From positions 1 through 16,774 of the forward strand of contig JADFYC010000035.1 of the NCBI GenBank assembly GCA_015233295.1: DNA of 16,774 nt, read 5' to 3'. The notes below the pieces were generated by a model that made no database searches, was not told the origin of the DNA, and worked only from the letters and a program-made list of their open reading frames with translations. The position numbers were made by a program, and so were the translations under genes. The DNA is from Deltaproteobacteria bacterium (GTDB lineage: Bacteria > Desulfobacterota > JADFXK01). This document shows, piece after piece, positions 1 through 7,952 of the stretch (the stretch's first letter is position 1; each line of letters begins with the position of its first letter).

Positions 1-45
1 GTGCTGCAAGTTCTGAGCAATTCCTGTTTGGGCGAGTGTTACTGA
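1..45 (+). CDS. possible 3' end of an upstream gene (partial)
   Basis: Frame 1 is open from the left edge to a TGA at 43-45 and would read VLQVLSNSCLGECY. The TGA overlaps an in-frame ATG (45-47) of the radical SAM gene as TGATG, an arrangement typical of translationally coupled operon genes. That geometry is the only support; 14 codons are too few to name a product, and the reading frame could be chance. Confidence 0.25.
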   Translation: MLQVLSNSCLGECY

Positions 46-1367
46 TGAACACCTTGCTGGGCGGTCTGATTAGCCGCGGTGGCCGCCGATACAACCGGGC
101 CTGGCCACCCCTGTCCTTGCTCAACGCCGCGGCCATGTTCGAGCAAGCCGGGCATGAGGTATCATTAATTGATGGCCGGGCCAGGTCGGTGTCTCTATCT
201 ACATTGCAGAGAGCCGCGGCTGAGGCGGACCTGATCCTGATTACCTCCAGCCCGCTGGACCGATGGCAATGCCCCAATCTGGAAGTGGCTGATTTTCATA
301 AGTTGGTCAGGGCGTTAAACCATCCCCAGGTCTTCATTACCGGGACCCATGGGACCATTTATCCGGAAAAGACGCTGACCGCTACTTCCGCGACCGGGGT
401 CATCCGCGGGGAACCCGAGGCAGCCGTCAGAGCCCTGGCCGAAGGAGCGAATCCCGCCGCGGTGCCTGGTCTAACATATTCCATAGATGGCCGAGTAACC
501 CATAACCCCGTTGGGACGGACCTGGACCTGGCCGACCTGCCTTTACCGGCTTATCATTTGATCGACCCCAAAGATTACTATTACGAGGTGCTGGGGCCGA
601 GGCTGGCCATCCTGGAAGGGTCCCGAGGCTGCCCGTTTAATTGCCGGTTCTGCCTGAAGATCATGTACGGCCGCAGCCTGCGCGTTAAGCCGCCGGCTCA
701 ATTGACCGCTGAGATCGACCACGTGGTCGGTTGCCTCGGTTTCAAGTCAATCTATTTCATGGACCTGGAGTTCACCCTTAACCGGGACAATGTGGCCGCC
801 ATCTGCAGGCACATCATCCAGTCAGGGCATCATTTCGTCTGGGCCTGCCAGACCAGGGCCGACGCCGTGGATGCCGACCTGCTGGCATTGATGAAACAGG
901 CCGGGTGTCGATTGATCCACTTTGGGGTGGAAACCGGTTCCCCGCGGGTGATGGAGCTAATCAGGAAAAATATCTCCCTGGATCAGATCATCCGAGGTAT
1001 ATCCCTAACCAAAGCGGCGGGAATCGATACAGCCTGTTTTTTCCTCTTCGGGTTTCCCGGCGAGACAGAGGAAGATATGCGCCAAACCATTAAATTCGCA
1101 ATCCAATTGAATCCAACTTATGCCTCCTTTCATGCGGCTACGCCCTATCCCGGGACGCCCTTTCACCACACGGTAGGACACCTCTACCCTGAAGATTTTC
1201 CAGAGTGTTTCTATCAAGAGCATAACCCTACCCAACTGGAACAGATGACCACCCTGGCCTATCGCCGCTTTTACTTTCGGCCCGAATACTTAATCAGTCT
1301 GTTAGCCCCCCGCCGGATCCCGGCCTTGTGGCGTCAGGCGAAACTCTTTCTCTCATTCATCTTATGA
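36..1367 (+). CDS. B12-binding-domain radical SAM protein
   Basis: The N-terminal part (about residues 1-140, opening with LLMNTLLGG and containing a RGEPE segment near 130) looks like a cobalamin-binding Rossmann domain. The radical SAM motif CPFNCRFC follows, with cluster cysteines at residues 199, 203 and 206. The HFGVETGS and FFLFGFPGET segments are typical of the radical SAM barrel in BchE/HpnP-like enzymes. Such enzymes carry out methylations or carbon-skeleton chemistry using SAM and a 4Fe-4S cluster; the substrate here cannot be read from sequence. The GTG at 36 is used because it keeps the VLLMNT-like first beta strand, but it has no clear ribosome site. The frame stays open to the left edge, so the gene could begin outside the window; ATG 45 is a second alternative. 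The stop overlaps the next start (ATGA at 1364-1367), so the two are almost certainly co-expressed. Confidence 0.88.
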   Translation: MLLMNTLLGGLISRGGRRYNRAWPPLSLLNAAAMFEQAGHEVSLIDGRARSVSLSTLQRAAAEADLILITSSPLDRWQCPNLEVADFHKLVRALNHPQVFITGTHGTIYPEKTLTATSATGVIRGEPEAAVRALAEGANPAAVPGLTYSIDGRVTHNPVGTDLDLADLPLPAYHLIDPKDYYYEVLGPRLAILEGSRGCPFNCRFCLKIMYGRSLRVKPPAQLTAEIDHVVGCLGFKSIYFMDLEFTLNRDNVAAICRHIIQSGHHFVWACQTRADAVDADLLALMKQAGCRLIHFGVETGSPRVMELIRKNISLDQIIRGISLTKAAGIDTACFFLFGFPGETEEDMRQTIKFAIQLNPTYASFHAATPYPGTPFHHTVGHLYPEDFPECFYQEHNPTQLEQMTTLAYRRFYFRPEYLISLLAPRRIPALWRQAKLFLSFIL

Positions 1368-2062
1368 AAACAATAAGCATATTTATCCCGGTTTACAACG
1401 AGATCGCCATCCTGGAGAAGAACACCCGGTTCCTCTACCAATATTTACAGGAGCTGGACGTTCCCTTTGAAATCATTATCGGCGACAACGGCTCCACCGA
1501 CGGGACTGAGGCCGCGGGACGGGACCTGGCCAACCGGCTGCCCGAATTGAGATTCTTTCACCTGCCCCACAAGGGCGTTGGCTCGGCCTTTAAACAGGGC
1601 GTCAAGATGGCCCGGGGTGACGTGGTCATTTCCCTGGACATGGACCTGTCCATTGACCTGGCTTTTGTTGAGCGGGCCGCGGCCCTGGCCGCAGAATATG
1701 ATATTGTGATCGGCTCTAAGAAGATGGGCGATCAGACCAGATCACTTGTCCGGATCGTGGGCAGCGGACTCTACTTGCTGTGCGCCAAATTGCTGCTGAA
1801 TCTGCCTTTTGACGACTACTCCATCGCAGCCAAAGCCTACCGGCGGAATGTGGCCATGGCCTACCTGGATCGGGTGAATTTCGGAACTTCCTACGTTCTT
1901 GAAATGGTCTACCTGGCCCGCCGGGCCGGATATAAAGTCACCGCCATCCCAGTCAGTTGTCACGACCTCCGGCCCAGCAAATTCAATTTGATCAATGAGG
2001 CCGTTTACCGTTTCTATAACCTCTTCATCTTCTGGGCGAAAAGCCGCCACATCCCACGCTGA
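1364..2062 (+). CDS. family 2 glycosyltransferase, DPM1-like
   Basis: This is a 232-residue protein starting MKTISIFIPVYNE. It shows the GT-A hallmarks: the PVYNE nucleotide-binding start, GDNGSTDGT near residue 40-48 and a SLDMDLS segment carrying the DxD metal site near residue 90. It ends without membrane helices, like short polyprenyl-phosphate mannose/glucose synthases of the DPM1 group. It probably transfers a sugar from a nucleotide donor to a lipid phosphate at the cytoplasmic face; donor and acceptor are unknown. The ATG at 1364 is chosen because it gives the classical family start and overlaps the upstream stop by four bases. Upstream radical SAM and downstream aminotransferase genes suggest one lipid- or glycan-modifying operon. 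Confidence 0.88.
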   Translation: MKTISIFIPVYNEIAILEKNTRFLYQYLQELDVPFEIIIGDNGSTDGTEAAGRDLANRLPELRFFHLPHKGVGSAFKQGVKMARGDVVISLDMDLSIDLAFVERAAALAAEYDIVIGSKKMGDQTRSLVRIVGSGLYLLCAKLLLNLPFDDYSIAAKAYRRNVAMAYLDRVNFGTSYVLEMVYLARRAGYKVTAIPVSCHDLRPSKFNLINEAVYRFYNLFIFWAKSRHIPR

Positions 2063-2081
2063 AAGCCGGAAAGCCAACCAC

Positions 2082-3224
2082 ATGAAGAATCCCGAGGAGT
2101 ACCGGGCCGAGTTCCCGGTTACCCAAAACTATTGTTATTTCAACCACGCGGCCATCGCTCCGGTGCCTGTGCGAGTCACTGAAACCCTGCGGCGGTTTTA
2201 TGAGGAGTATGCCCGAATCGGGGTAGCCGGCTATTACCGCTGGATGGCCCGAGTGGAAGAGGCCCGGTCCCGGTTGGCCGGGTTGATCAAGGCCACACCC
2301 CAGGAGGTAGCTTTTGTGGGCAACACCTCCGAGGGTCTCAGCGCCGTGGCCACCGGAATCAACTGGACCCCAGGCGATGTGGTGCTGGTGCCGCAGCCGG
2401 ATTTTCCAGCTAATATTTACCCCTGGATGAATTTGGAGCGGTTCGGGGTCAATGTCAAATTCTATCCCCGGCATAACGGTCACTTTGATCCCGACGTGGT
2501 GGCCCAGGCCCTGGTCCCGCGGACCCGGTTATTGGCCGTCAGTTCGGTGGATTACATCACCGGATTCAGATGTGACCTGGCTGGGCTGGGAGATTTCTGC
2601 CGCCACCGGGGGCTGCTCTTGTGTGTCGACGCCATCCAAAGCCTGGGCGTGATTCCACTCGACGTGAAAGCCTGCGGCATCCATTTTCTGGTGGCCGGAA
2701 GTCACAAGTGGCTGCTGGGTCCCATGGGGTGCGGGTGTTTGTATGTAGCTGAAGAGGCGGCGTCCCTGGTCCGTCCCGCCCATGTGGGGTGGAAAAGCGT
2801 GGTCCACGAGGATGATTTTAGCCACATCGAACTCAAACTGAAAACCGGGGCCCGAGCATTTGAGTCCGGCACTCAAAATGTGGCCGGTATTTTGGCCCTG
2901 GGCGAGGCCGTCGGTTTGCTCACCGAGGTGGGGCTGCAGCAAGTTTCGGACCGGGTGTTAAACCTTAATTCCATCCTCTACCAGGGACTTCAGGACAGAC
3001 ATTTGAAGGTCATCAGCCCCCAGGGAAAAGACGAACGTTCCGGGATACTGACTTTTGATATCCCCGGTGATCCTCAGGCCCTGTTTCAATTTTTTATCGA
3101 CCAGAATGTCTCCGTGTCTCTTCGGGACGGGCACATCCGGCTGTCTCCCCACTTTTATAATCAAGAGGCGGACGCGGCGTCCTTTTTTGAGGCGCTCGAC
3201 AAGTTCATGGGCAACGGCTCTTAA
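2082..3224 (+). CDS. class V aminotransferase (cysteine desulfurase/isopenicillin N epimerase fold)
   Basis: This is a 380-residue PLP-dependent enzyme. Visible marks are the N-terminal YCYFNHAAIAP segment, the cofactor aspartate in VDAIQSLG (D183) and the Schiff-base lysine in AGSHKWLLGP (K209), followed by GCGCLYV. The C-terminus carries the small-domain segment SVSLRDGHIRLSPHFYN. Class V members include cysteine desulfurases, epimerases and amine- or sulfur-transfer enzymes. No desulfurase-type active-site cysteine loop is evident, so it is more likely an aminotransferase, lyase or epimerase on a small metabolite. The ATG at 2082 lies 19 bp after the glycosyltransferase stop with only a weak purine-rich ribosome site. 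It is probably the third gene of the operon. Confidence 0.87.
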   Translation: MKNPEEYRAEFPVTQNYCYFNHAAIAPVPVRVTETLRRFYEEYARIGVAGYYRWMARVEEARSRLAGLIKATPQEVAFVGNTSEGLSAVATGINWTPGDVVLVPQPDFPANIYPWMNLERFGVNVKFYPRHNGHFDPDVVAQALVPRTRLLAVSSVDYITGFRCDLAGLGDFCRHRGLLLCVDAIQSLGVIPLDVKACGIHFLVAGSHKWLLGPMGCGCLYVAEEAASLVRPAHVGWKSVVHEDDFSHIELKLKTGARAFESGTQNVAGILALGEAVGLLTEVGLQQVSDRVLNLNSILYQGLQDRHLKVISPQGKDERSGILTFDIPGDPQALFQFFIDQNVSVSLRDGHIRLSPHFYNQEADAASFFEALDKFMGNGS

Positions 3225-3242
3225 TCCGGATGGAGATCTAAG

Positions 3243-3256
3243 CGGCGGTCACGCCG
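3243..3256. terminator. short hairpin between convergent genes
   Basis: CGGCG (3243-3247), the loop GTCA and CGCCG (3252-3256) form a perfect five-base-pair hairpin. It lies in the 38-bp gap between the aminotransferase stop and the leftward zinc-ribbon stop. There is no T tract on either side, so it would be a weak or Rho-assisted terminator at best. Confidence 0.25.
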
Positions 3257-3262
3257 GCCGAG

Positions 3263-3529
3263 TTAGCCGTTATCCGTCACGTCTGACCTGGTGGTGGCTT
3301 GTCCATCCTCTTCGGCGGTCGGCCCAGGGCGGTGGTACAGCGTCCCGCAAAAACGGCAAAATTTGGCCTGGGGATTCCAGATGGCCTTGGCGCAAATGGG
3401 GCACTCGTGTATTAATTTGGCCCCGCATAGATCGCAATAGATGGGGATGGAGAAATCCGACTGGACCACGATTTCCACCCCCCAGAGGCACTCGGGACAT
3501 TTGGCGCAAGGTTTTTCCGATGACTCCAT
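3263..3529 (-). CDS. small double zinc-ribbon protein
   Basis: This is an 88-residue protein beginning MESSEKPCAKCPECLWG. It has four CxxC-type knuckles: CAKCPEC (8-14), CDLC (32-35), CPIC (43-46) and CRFCG (58-62). These should form two zinc ribbons of the treble/rubredoxin-knuckle kind. The tail after residue 66 is polar and probably disordered. Such small proteins bind nucleic acid or other proteins, but nothing here identifies a partner. The ATG at 3529 is chosen over a longer in-frame start because AGAAGGAAG lies about six bases upstream. It runs against its left neighbour and is divergent from the PP-loop thiolase gene, so a link to tRNA biology is possible but unproven. Confidence 0.75.
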   Translation of the reverse strand: MESSEKPCAKCPECLWGVEIVVQSDFSIPIYCDLCGAKLIHECPICAKAIWNPQAKFCRFCGTLYHRPGPTAEEDGQATTRSDVTDNG

Positions 3530-3714
3530 ACAGCTTCCTTCTAACAGGTTATATCTGGGTCCGACCGGACGGCCGGGTAATGAGGACTTCATTGACACAC
3601 TGCCGACGCTCTATTACTCCGACGCTGGGTGCCGGTATCTTGGGATAAAGCAACCCAAATAAATCAAATGGTTATAAGATTTTCATCTTGGACGACTCTA
3701 GAACCGAGGGTATA
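3530..3714. promoter_or_regulatory. divergent promoter region
   Basis: This 185-bp gap separates the leftward zinc-ribbon gene from the rightward thiolase gene and must hold both promoters. TTGACA at 3592-3597 is a perfect -35 box on the plus strand, but the hexamer 17 bp downstream (TACTCC) is poor. GTCCGACCGGAC (3559-3570) is a short inverted repeat that could be an operator. On the minus strand TATAAC lies about 20 bp upstream of the zinc-ribbon ribosome site without a good -35. Confidence 0.35.
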
Positions 3715-4434
3715 GTGTCCCGCCTGGATAAAGATGTCAACAGACTTGTCGGAAGAGCGGTTGAAAAATATTGTTTGATCGATCCCGATGATCAAATTCT
3801 GATCGGAGTTTCCGGCGGGAAAGACAGCCTGTGTCTAAGTCTTCTGCTCTGGGAAAGACTGGCTTATATTCCGGTTAGATACTATCTGACCGCCTGTTTT
3901 ATAGACCCAGGTTTTGAGCCTTCTCCGGCCCCGGCCATTGAAGACTTTTTTCATCGGCTGGGTATCCCTTTTGTGGTGATCAAGACCGATTACGGCCTTA
4001 AGGCGCACAGCCAGGAAAATCTTGAGAATCCATGCTTCCTGTGCTCCCGTCTGCGCCGCCGCCGCCTGTTTCAACATGCCGAAGAGCTGGGATGCCGTAA
4101 GATCGCTCTGGGGCACAACAAAGACGACATCATTGAAACCTTGTTTATCAATATCTTTTATGCCGGGTCCATCAGCACCATGATCCCCCGGCAGGAGTTC
4201 TTTTCGGGCAAGTTAACGGTCATCCGGCCCCTGGCCCTGGTGACGGAAGACCAAATCCAGCGATGGAATAGGCAAAAGGGAGTTGAACCGGTTCCCAATC
4301 CTTGCCCCAGCGCGGGCCGGTCCCGGCGTCAGACGGTCAAGGACATGCTGGCCGAACTCTACCGCACCAATCCCAAGATCAAAGGAAATATATTTAACGC
4401 CATGCAGAACGTGAAATTGGATTATCTCCTTTGA
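3715..4434 (+). CDS. TtcA/TilS-type PP-loop ATPase, probable tRNA thiolation enzyme
   Basis: This is a 239-residue N-type ATP pyrophosphatase. SGGKDS (residues 33-38) is the ATP-binding PP-loop. CFLC (C107, C110) plus a third cysteine in NPCPSAG (C197) match the three ligands of the 4Fe-4S cluster in TtcA-type tRNA 2-thiolation enzymes. LGHNKDDIIETL is the conserved segment that follows. TtcA-type enzymes adenylate a cytidine or uridine in tRNA and insert sulfur. The exact target base (C32 or a U54-type site) cannot be read here. GTG 3715 is preferred because GAGGG precedes it and the family N-terminus aligns. A TTG at 3688 would add nine residues but has no ribosome site. It has its own divergent promoter region and no obvious operon partner. 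Confidence 0.82.
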   Translation: MSRLDKDVNRLVGRAVEKYCLIDPDDQILIGVSGGKDSLCLSLLLWERLAYIPVRYYLTACFIDPGFEPSPAPAIEDFFHRLGIPFVVIKTDYGLKAHSQENLENPCFLCSRLRRRRLFQHAEELGCRKIALGHNKDDIIETLFINIFYAGSISTMIPRQEFFSGKLTVIRPLALVTEDQIQRWNRQKGVEPVPNPCPSAGRSRRQTVKDMLAELYRTNPKIKGNIFNAMQNVKLDYLL

Positions 4435-4765
4435 TCCAGCCAAGCAGCCTAAAACGGGTCGACAAAAATCCAAAGCTAACAACTGAATGGGCCTACCGCC
4501 GTTTCCATCATCCGGGCCGCCGACTAAAATCTCTTGCAATCAGGCCCTAACTGATTTATGACAAATTATAATAGTCTGGAGCCGATCCAAGCCTTCCCCA
4601 AAAAGCGAACCACAGAGGAACCGAGAGAACAATGAGGTTCGCAACGGTGATGATTATCACCATATTCATATCCTCTAAAACCTCTGCGGTCTCTCCATGT
4701 CCTCTGCTGTTTGCTTTTTGACCGCCTGCATTATACAAATCTATCATCGAAACAAGGGACTCACG
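4435..4765. promoter_or_regulatory. gene-free region with a consensus -10 box and inverted repeat
   Basis: There are 331 bp without a credible gene. TATAAT at 4567-4572 is a perfect -10 hexamer in an AT-rich setting. No good -35 stands 16-18 bp upstream, so it is a candidate promoter for the lipoprotein gene about 195 bp on. The right half is a repeat described separately. GGTGAT-GATT-ATCACC at 4646-4661 is a perfect six-base-pair hairpin inside that repeat. Confidence 0.35.
4609..4712. repeat. imperfect inverted repeat, ACCACAGAGG family
   Basis: The left arm near 4609-4640 (ACCACAGAGGAACCGAGAGA...) is matched in inverted orientation by the right arm near 4681-4712 (CCTCTGCGGTCTCTCC...CCTCTGCTGT). 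About 40 bp separate them. Runs of ACCACAGAG-like sequence are, from memory, a common dispersed intergenic repeat in many environmental bacterial genomes. A minus-strand open frame across it (MIDLYNAGGQ...) is a by-product of the repeat, not a gene. Confidence 0.55.
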
Positions 4766-6445
4766 ATGCGATCTAAGCTGAGCACATATTCATTATTGAT
4801 TTTCCTCCTGGCCCTGACCGGGGGATGTTCTCAACAGGAATCCTCCCCCCCATCGGTGGAAAAGAAAGCCCCGGTCCAGTCCACCCTACCGGGGCAGACC
4901 GACAACACCCCGGCTAAACCGGCTTATGGTGACGCCATCGTGGAAGGCTCCATCGGCGATGCGACTAATCTAATTCCGTTTCTATCCAGTGACAGCTCTT
5001 CTCACGGCATCGCCGGCCTGGCCTATAACGGCCTTATAAAATATGATAAAGATCTAAACATGGTCGGAGATTTAGCCGAGTCCTGGGATGTTTCGCCGGA
5101 CGGCCTGACCATCACCTTCCATTTGAGAAAGAATGTCAAGTGGCAAGACGGGAAGCCGTTCACGGCGGAGGACGTTATGGCCACCTACCGGGTCATCATC
5201 GATCCAAAAACTCCCACCCCGTATGCGGGGGATTTCCAACAAGTCAAGACAGCGGAAATACTGGACCCTTATACCTTTCGGGTGACCTATGGCCAACCAT
5301 TCGCTCCGGGCCTGAATAGCTGGGGTGCGGCCATCCTGCCGGCTCATGTTATTTCCGGGACGGACATCACAAAAAGCCCTCTCAGCCGCCAGCCCATGGG
5401 CACCGGCCCATACCGGCTTAAGGAATGGATCACCGGCCAAAAAATCGTGCTGACTTCCAATCACGACTACTTTGAAGGCCGGCCCTATATCGATCAATAC
5501 GTTTACCGGATTATCCCCGACATGGCCACCATGTTTCTGGAATTGAAGTCCGGCGGGGTCGACCAGATGGGCCTGACTCCGTTGCAGTACGAACGCCAAA
5601 CAAACACTCCATCTTTTCAGGAAAACTACCGGAAATATCGATATCTGTCCTTCAGTTACACCTACCTGGGATTCAACCTGCTCGATCCCAAATTCCAGGA
5701 TAAGCGGGTGCGCCAGGCTATCGCCCATGCTATTGATAAACAGGAGCTCATCGACGGCGTCCTGCTGGGTCTGGGCAAGGAGGCCACCGGTCCCTTTAAA
5801 CCCGGCACCTGGGTCTATAACCCCAATGTCAAGAAATATCCTTATGATCCCGAAAAAGCGAAGCAACTGCTGGCTGAAGCCGGATGGAAGCAGACCAATG
5901 CGGAGGGCGTTCTGGTCAAAGACGGCGTTCCCTTTGAGTTTACCATCATTACCAACCCGGGCAATGCGCTCCGGGAAAAAACCGGGGTCATCATTCAGCA
6001 ACGTCTGAAAAAGATCGGTATCTCGGTAAAAATTAGAACCATCGAATGGGCCGCCTTTCTCAAGCAGTTTATTGATCAAAAAAAGTTTGAAGCCACTATT
6101 TTGGCCTGGACTATTCCCCAGGATCCTGATTTATACGACGTCTGGCATTCCTCCAAGACGCGTCCCGGGGAACTTAACTTCATCAGTTACCAGAACCCGG
6201 AATTGGATCTCTTGATCCAGTCGGCCCGGCATACTTTCGACCGAGCCAAACAGAAGGAAATCTACTTTAAAATACAGGAAATTCTAGCCGAAGATCAACC
6301 CTATGACTTCCTCTATGTCCCAGATGCCTTGCCCATCATCTCCGCCCGATTCCACGGAGTGCAACCGGCTCCCGCAGGCATAAGTTACAATTTCATCAAA
6401 TGGTTTGTTCCCGACAAGCTTCAAAAATATAAGGTCTTGCCCTGA
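4766..6445 (+). CDS. peptide/nickel-type ABC transporter substrate-binding lipoprotein (SBP family 5)
   Basis: This is a 559-residue protein with a lipoprotein signal: basic start MRSK, hydrophobic core and LTGGC with lipid-bearing C21. A Gln/Ser/Pro-rich linker follows. The mature part carries the family 5 signature around LAESWDVSPDGLTITFHLR and NVKWQDGKPFTAEDV. Later segments typical of DppA/OppA include MGTGPYRLKEW, RVRQAIAHAIDKQELI, YDPEKAKQLLAEAGW and the C-terminal FHGVQPAPAGISYNF. It should sit outside the membrane and capture a peptide or similar ligand for an ABC importer. No permease or ATPase gene is adjacent, so it is an orphan here. ATG 4766 is chosen for its AAGGGA site six bases upstream and the intact signal peptide; longer in-frame starts lie in the repeat. 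Confidence 0.9.
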   Translation: MRSKLSTYSLLIFLLALTGGCSQQESSPPSVEKKAPVQSTLPGQTDNTPAKPAYGDAIVEGSIGDATNLIPFLSSDSSSHGIAGLAYNGLIKYDKDLNMVGDLAESWDVSPDGLTITFHLRKNVKWQDGKPFTAEDVMATYRVIIDPKTPTPYAGDFQQVKTAEILDPYTFRVTYGQPFAPGLNSWGAAILPAHVISGTDITKSPLSRQPMGTGPYRLKEWITGQKIVLTSNHDYFEGRPYIDQYVYRIIPDMATMFLELKSGGVDQMGLTPLQYERQTNTPSFQENYRKYRYLSFSYTYLGFNLLDPKFQDKRVRQAIAHAIDKQELIDGVLLGLGKEATGPFKPGTWVYNPNVKKYPYDPEKAKQLLAEAGWKQTNAEGVLVKDGVPFEFTIITNPGNALREKTGVIIQQRLKKIGISVKIRTIEWAAFLKQFIDQKKFEATILAWTIPQDPDLYDVWHSSKTRPGELNFISYQNPELDLLIQSARHTFDRAKQKEIYFKIQEILAEDQPYDFLYVPDALPIISARFHGVQPAPAGISYNFIKWFVPDKLQKYKVLP

Positions 6446-6472
6446 ATCGGGCCGGGGCATGATCTTTTTTTT
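6438..6472 (+). terminator. Rho-independent terminator of the lipoprotein gene
   Basis: TGCCC (6438-6442) can pair with GGGCA (6455-6459) over the stop codon, and an eight-T run follows at 6465-6472. The stem is short and the spacing to the T run is five bases, so efficiency is uncertain. Confidence 0.5.
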
Positions 6473-6602
6473 ACCCATGATTCACCTAAATTATGTCCTT
6501 GCCTGGATCAGCTATAGAAGTAAAATAGAAAATTCCGATGGGCTATGGAACTCATCGCAACTCTTGGCACTAAGCCGGAAGCTTAACAAGAAAGGACGCT
6601 CC

Positions 6603-6818
6603 ATGGTAAAGGTTATTCCTTTTGAAAGGACCAAGCGGTCAGTCAATGAAGTCATTAATAACTTAACCACCGATTCGGAGGAGATAAAGGAAATTATAGT
6701 AATTGCCAAGAACTATCGCGATGAATGGGGGATGTATAATTCAGAACTGGAAAACCCGCTGGAATGGACCGGCATTCTATTTCATGTCATCCAGAACAAT
6801 TTGCTTGATAGTGAATAG
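6603..6818 (+). CDS. small protein of unknown function
   Basis: This is a 71-residue protein starting MVKVIPFERTKRSVNEV. ATG 6603 has AGAAAGGA seven bases upstream; the longer frame would overlap the lipoprotein gene and its terminator. The sequence is mainly alpha-helical and acidic (TTDSEEIKEIIVIAKNY), with an aromatic/hydrophobic C-terminal half (ENPLEWTGILFHVIQNN). There is no signal peptide, cysteine pair or recognisable domain. It stands alone between two gene gaps, apparently as its own transcript. I do not recognise the family. Confidence 0.6.
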   Translation: MVKVIPFERTKRSVNEVINNLTTDSEEIKEIIVIAKNYRDEWGMYNSELENPLEWTGILFHVIQNNLLDSE

Positions 6819-7141
6819 CCGGTGGCTGATTAAATGACCGGCTCTCAGAACCCCTGCTCCCCCTGTTTTCTCGGGGTTTATGTTTGTATACCTTGAACGG
6901 CCAAAATTATCCCTTTTAGAGGTGACATGGTTGCTGGTTACTCGTTGTTCGTTGCTGGTTGTCTTAAACGAGTAACAAGCAACCAGCAACAAGTGCTCTC
7001 GGAAGCGTCAATACAGCAGTGTCAAGTAGATAATGGCAACACCGGAAATTCCGGATGGCAATTTGGGACGACCTTAGAGGATTCTTCTCAGAATGTTTGT
7101 CATGTGGGTGATTGTACAAGGATGCCAATCAGGAAGGAACA
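6819..7141. other. gene-free region with hairpins and a repeat
   Basis: In 323 bp without a gene, AACCCC (6849-6854) and GGGGTT (6873-6878) form a six-base-pair stem followed by a broken T run. It is a possible weak terminator for the 71-residue gene. GCCGGT/ACCGGC (6818-6823, 6837-6842) is a second stem with a 13-base loop. The GTTGCTGGTT repeat follows at 6930-6990. No convincing promoter was found for the next gene. Confidence 0.35.
6930..6990. repeat. GTTGCTGGTT inverted/direct repeat, copy 1
   Basis: GTTGCTGGTT occurs at 6930-6939 and again at 6951-6960, and its exact reverse complement AACCAGCAAC at 6981-6990. The intervening ACTCGTTGTT and ACGAGTAACAAG also complement one another in part, so the segment can fold into a long hairpin. 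A diverged second copy lies at 9943-10008. The small open frames across it, with strings of Ser/Asn/Gln, are artefacts of the repeat. Confidence 0.6.
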
Positions 7142-7879
7142 ATGACGGCGCCACAAGACAACGACTTAAAAGAGGCATTACAGATAGCCATCGAACATAT
7201 CGAAAGTTTTGCCACGGACGAGTTACGGGACTGGCTCGTCTGGCTGCTTAACGGCCGCGACAATCTCTTGCCCATAGATGGATATATGTCCTTGACCGGA
7301 CCTCTTGCCGCCATCTATCCTCGTTTATCATCCAGGATCAGGGACGGCATTGACGGGGCCGTTCTGTCGATGCTGGGAGATATGTTGGCGGGACGTGTCT
7401 GGGCCGGCCAGGCCGCGGACGAATTACTTCTTTTGATTCAGCAACTGGGCATGAAAGCGGCTGAGGATCTGCTGGGAGATTATGCCAGGTTGCCCCGGTT
7501 TCACAAGGTTAGAGAAGACCTTCGTTACCGGGTGTGTCAGGCCCTCGTGGCGCTCCGGGTGCGCATGACCGTCGATTTTTGGCACCAGGTTCTGAGAAGC
7601 AATCCTGATAAATTTGGGGGCGTGGCCTTTATTGGCCTGGCCATTATTTCACCCAAGAGTGCTATCGACTTGCTCGCTTTCCTCCCCGATGAAGAACGGG
7701 TGGCGGAGCTTATCGGCGATACCCTGCCCCTATTTTTCGAGCTGTCCGTAAAGGCTGGGGCTAAGGCCGCCCGCCGTCACTTAACTGAGTCCTTGCCCCA
7801 ACTTGCCCCCAAGCTCCGGATGGAAGTGGAAGAGTATTTGCAACTAGAATCCCTGACTGAGATGAACCGAGCAGGATAG
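7142..7879 (+). CDS. helical protein of unknown function, 245 residues
   Basis: ATG 7142 is preceded by AGGAAGGAA at good spacing; an earlier in-frame TTG at 7112 has no site. The product (MTAPQDNDLKEALQIAIEHI...) has no signal peptide and no cysteine pair. It is made of amphipathic helices with a Leu/Ala/Arg bias, for example DELLLLIQQLGMKAAEDLL and RYRVCQALVALRVRMTV, a pattern seen in HEAT-like or other all-alpha scaffold proteins. No catalytic motif was seen. It is flanked on both sides by gene-poor DNA, so the neighbourhood gives no functional hint. I do not recognise the family; confidence is for the gene being real. Confidence 0.75.
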   Translation: MTAPQDNDLKEALQIAIEHIESFATDELRDWLVWLLNGRDNLLPIDGYMSLTGPLAAIYPRLSSRIRDGIDGAVLSMLGDMLAGRVWAGQAADELLLLIQQLGMKAAEDLLGDYARLPRFHKVREDLRYRVCQALVALRVRMTVDFWHQVLRSNPDKFGGVAFIGLAIISPKSAIDLLAFLPDEERVAELIGDTLPLFFELSVKAGAKAARRHLTESLPQLAPKLRMEVEEYLQLESLTEMNRAG

Positions 7880-7894
7880 GTGAGAATGCCTGGT

Positions 7895-7935
7895 CTCGAC
7901 GACGCGAGAAAAGATCACATGTCGAGCTTCTTTTT
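7895..7935 (+). terminator. possible terminator after the 245-residue gene
   Basis: CTCGAC (7895-7900) pairs perfectly with GTCGAG (7921-7926) and is followed by CTTCTTTTT. The 20-base loop is long, though a nested TCTCG/CGAGA pairing exists. A moderate candidate for ending rightward transcription. Confidence 0.4.
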
Positions 7936-7952
7936 AACAAGTGAGCTCTTGC

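Noticed and set aside
5072..6079. 335-residue leftward open frame.
   Set aside because: It is the antisense shadow of the substrate-binding lipoprotein, whose sense frame has clear family motifs and a signal peptide.
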